Below are positions 5,290 to 7,158 of a stretch of 7,158 bases of DNA, piece by piece. The position numbers were made by a program, and so were the translations under genes. The notes below the pieces were generated by a model. The model was not told the origin of the DNA and did not search any database. It worked only from the letters and a program-made list of their open reading frames with translations. Numbering within the stretch: the stretch's first letter is position 1; every line of letters begins with the position of its first letter. Source of the stretch: an uncultured Bacteroidota bacterium (lineage in GTDB: Bacteria > Bacteroidota > Bacteroidia > Chitinophagales > Chitinophagaceae). The stretch covers positions 1 through 7,158 of the forward strand of contig CAMLEX010000251.1 of the NCBI GenBank assembly GCA_946479055.1, given 5' to 3'.

Positions 5290-5559
5290 ATGTACACGTA
5301 CGATTTACTGGAAAAAGGATGTTATTACTTGGTAAAGGAAAAAGGAGATTCGCCAATTGTTTTGATCAAAGTGGTAGTGGAGACTGATCATTGCCTGTTT
5401 ATTCAACGGTTTGAAGATCCTACATTGACAGAATGGAAACAAAAGAAAGATGGTCTGTTCGACATTGTAGAGTGCCTGAGTGATGAAGCTGTTAAACAAT
5501 GGGAAGAACATTACAGCAATGAAGATGCCTATTATGAGGAGGAAGAGGATGACGAGTAG
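5290..5559 (+). CDS. Small acidic cytoplasmic protein, conserved-hypothetical type
   Basis: 89 residues with no signal peptide or membrane segment. Residues 1-60 look like a compact alpha/beta fold: YDLLEKGCYYLVKEK, then PIVLIKVVVETDHCLFIQRF, giving several beta-strands, then DPTLTEWKQKKDGLFDIVECL. A short helix, DEAVKQWEEHY, leads into a tail of nearly pure acid, EDAYYEEEEDDE (78-89). The regular strand-turn pattern and good ribosome binding site indicate a real gene, but I know no function. The acidic tail could be for protein interaction or solubility. It is 75 bases upstream of the aminopeptidase start, with a hairpin between, so co-transcription is possible. Its cysteines (C11, C35, C62) do not form a recognisable metal site. 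Confidence 0.8.
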   Translation: MYTYDLLEKGCYYLVKEKGDSPIVLIKVVVETDHCLFIQRFEDPTLTEWKQKKDGLFDIVECLSDEAVKQWEEHYSNEDAYYEEEEDDE

Positions 5560-5587
5560 GTAAAACCATTCATGTATTTTTTTGTAA

Positions 5588-5630
5588 GGGGTGATTAGTA
5601 TAGATTATTTTTAGTTTAACTAATCACCTT
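5588..5630 (+). promoter_or_regulatory. Hairpin ending six bases before the aminopeptidase start codon
   Basis: GGTGATTAGT (5590-5599) and ACTAATCACC (5619-5628) are perfect complements with a 19-base, T-rich loop; two G-T pairs and one A-T pair could extend the stem to 13. The stem is followed by TTTCTT and then the ATG at 5635. It may terminate part of the transcripts from the small acidic gene, or hide the start region of the aminopeptidase. The U tract is short and interrupted, so termination would be leaky. Confidence 0.55.
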
Positions 5631-5634
5631 TCTT

Positions 5635-7113
5635 ATGCTTATAGCTTATTTAAAAAAGATCACAGTTTCCTTTACGGTTATATTGTTTTCTGTAACCTGC
5701 CTGGCGCAACCTTCATCATCACAGCGTGAAGATGATCTGCCTAAAGATTACCTGACCAAAGAATTTCATACCGGCCGCCGGGAAACTTTGCGTGAAAGTA
5801 TGCCTGCCAACTCCGTAGTGGCGGTGTTTTCTTACCCTGTCCGCAATTTCTCTAATGATGTTGATTATTTCTACCACCAGAACCCCGATATGTATTACTT
5901 CAGCGGCTACAAAGAACCGCATTCCCTGCTGCTGATCTTTAAGGATGAACAAACAGATTCTGCCGGAAATAAGTACAAGGAAGTGTTGTTTGTACAAAAA
6001 AGAAATGCCCAGGCCGAACAATGGACCGGAAGAAGAATGGGTACTGAAGGTGCAAAAGAAAAACTCGGTTTCAAAATGGCTTTCAATGGTGATGCTTTTG
6101 CAAGTTTTCCTGTTGATTTTTCAAAATTTGATAAGATTATTTTTGACCGCCTTCCGGATAATATGGTTAGCAGGGATAAGGCGGACCTGTCTAACCTGGT
6201 TCAAACATTTAAAGAAAAAGCGGGTATACCTACTGACTATTCTAAAGATAAACGATTCGATAACAGGACTTACTACCAGTTAACTGCATCTCTGCGTGAG
6301 ATAAAAACTCCCGAGGAAATGACCCTGTTGCGGAAGGCCGTAGAGATATCCTGCCAGGGACAAAACGAAGTGATGAAAGTAGTACGACCCGATATGAGTG
6401 AGCTGGAGATACAAGGCTTACATGAATATGTACATAAAAAATATGGCGCAGAAGGTGTGGGGTATGGTTCTATTATTGGTGCCGGTGAAAATGGCTGTGT
6501 GCTGCATTATATGGAGAACACAAAAACCAAAGTTGGCAATACTTTGCTGTTAATGGATGTAGGCGCCGAATATCATGGCTATACGGCCGATGTAACCCGG
6601 ACAATACCCGCCAATGGAAAGTTTTCACCTGAAGAAAAATTGATTTACCAGATTGTATATGATGCACAGGAAGCTGCTTTTAAAACATTGAAGAATGGTT
6701 CCAAATGGAAAGATGCGGAAGATGCGGCCCGGAATACTGTTACGGAAGGTTTGTTGAAACTGGGGATCATAAAAGATAAATCGGAAAGCCGCAAGTACTA
6801 TCCGCATGGCCTCGGCCATCATATAGGTCTTGATGTACACGACCGTGGTAACTACGGCACTATGAAAAAAGATATGGTGATGACGATTGAGCCGGGCATC
6901 TATATACCAGAAGGAAGCAATTGTGATAAAAAATGGTGGAGCATTGCAGTACGTATAGAGGACGATGCACTGATAACAGAAACAGGCTATGAGCTTCTCT
7001 CCCATTTTGCACCCCGGTCAGTTGAAGACATTGAAAAGCTGATAGCACAAAAAAGCACATTGGATAATTTTAAATTACCCCCATTAAAATCCGGACAGAA
7101 AAAAGGATTTTAA
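5635..7113 (+). CDS. Exported Xaa-Pro aminopeptidase (aminopeptidase P, M24B family)
   Basis: 492 residues. An N-terminal signal peptide (LKKITVSFTVILFSVTCLAQ, residues 6-25) indicates export. Residues about 45-180 are the AMP_N/creatinase-like domain (DYFYHQNPDMYYFSGYKEP), and about 222-465 the pita-bread catalytic domain. The dinuclear metal ligands of E. coli PepP all have counterparts: D308 (LLLMDVG), D319 (TADVTRT), H395 (HGLGHHIGLDVHD), E419 (MTIEPG) and E442 (VRIEDD). Accessory H291, H391, H402 and R440 are also present. It removes N-terminal residues preceding proline from peptides, likely in the periplasm, and is longer than E. coli PepP (about 440) because of the signal peptide and a basic tail, SGQKKGF. 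No Shine-Dalgarno is seen; ATG 5635 is the only start that keeps the whole signal. The reading frame is intact. Nothing supportable lies in the last 45 bases of the window. Confidence 0.95.
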   Translation: MLIAYLKKITVSFTVILFSVTCLAQPSSSQREDDLPKDYLTKEFHTGRRETLRESMPANSVVAVFSYPVRNFSNDVDYFYHQNPDMYYFSGYKEPHSLLLIFKDEQTDSAGNKYKEVLFVQKRNAQAEQWTGRRMGTEGAKEKLGFKMAFNGDAFASFPVDFSKFDKIIFDRLPDNMVSRDKADLSNLVQTFKEKAGIPTDYSKDKRFDNRTYYQLTASLREIKTPEEMTLLRKAVEISCQGQNEVMKVVRPDMSELEIQGLHEYVHKKYGAEGVGYGSIIGAGENGCVLHYMENTKTKVGNTLLLMDVGAEYHGYTADVTRTIPANGKFSPEEKLIYQIVYDAQEAAFKTLKNGSKWKDAEDAARNTVTEGLLKLGIIKDKSESRKYYPHGLGHHIGLDVHDRGNYGTMKKDMVMTIEPGIYIPEGSNCDKKWWSIAVRIEDDALITETGYELLSHFAPRSVEDIEKLIAQKSTLDNFKLPPLKSGQKKGF

Positions 7114-7158
7114 GAATAAACATATGAGGATAAATTAAAAGCACGGGTTTCAAAATCC

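Noticed and set aside
6625..7005. Minus-strand 126-codon frame and a plus-strand alternative frame (5945-6283) within the aminopeptidase gene
   Set aside because: Both overlap an intact M24B gene with all catalytic residues; they are shadows of its codon pattern.

Overview
The window looks like chromosomal DNA from a member of the Bacteroidota, most probably a Chitinophagaceae-like soil or plant bacterium. The reasons are a moderately AT-rich composition, mostly weak Shine-Dalgarno sequences, candidate Bacteroidota -7 boxes (TAnnTTTG; the clearest is just before the tRNA), and a secreted-hydrolase gene repertoire. The phylum is well supported; the family is inference.

Layout. Bases 1-657 hold the 3' end of a large secreted glycoside-hydrolase-like protein (alpha-mannosidase/GH38-type C-terminus), followed by a phytanoyl-CoA dioxygenase family gene (767-1744). 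Bases 1745-3256 form an untidy, gene-poor interval. It holds a minus-strand excisionase-type HTH regulator (2188-2508), a divergent small plus-strand ORF (2586-2765), a perfect 11-bp inverted repeat between them, a cluster of three back-to-back palindromes (2031-2106), a long stem-loop (1836-1875), and several open or frame-disrupted small reading frames. The interval ends at the 3' side of a minus-strand tRNA-Lys(CTT) with its own -7 box and terminator. I read it as the worn remnant of an element inserted next to the tRNA. No integrase or attachment repeat is visible in the window, so that is an inference.

Bases 3598-3756 encode a 52-residue exported peptide that a 60-codon cutoff would miss, closed by a strong rho-independent terminator. 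Next come a secreted Ntn-type linear amide hydrolase of the choloylglycine hydrolase family (3958-5001), a small acidic conserved-type protein with an unusually good Shine-Dalgarno (5290-5559), and an exported Xaa-Pro aminopeptidase (5635-7113) with all metal ligands intact. A hairpin ends six bases before the start codon of the last gene.

Working together. The right half is a string of separately punctuated genes for exported hydrolases that act on amides and proline peptides, not an obvious single operon. The left genes fit polysaccharide or glycoside degradation. No complete new multi-gene system is visible. The least explained material is the palindrome cluster, the HTH locus with its 93-codon in-frame extension, and the disrupted small genes at 2766-3222.
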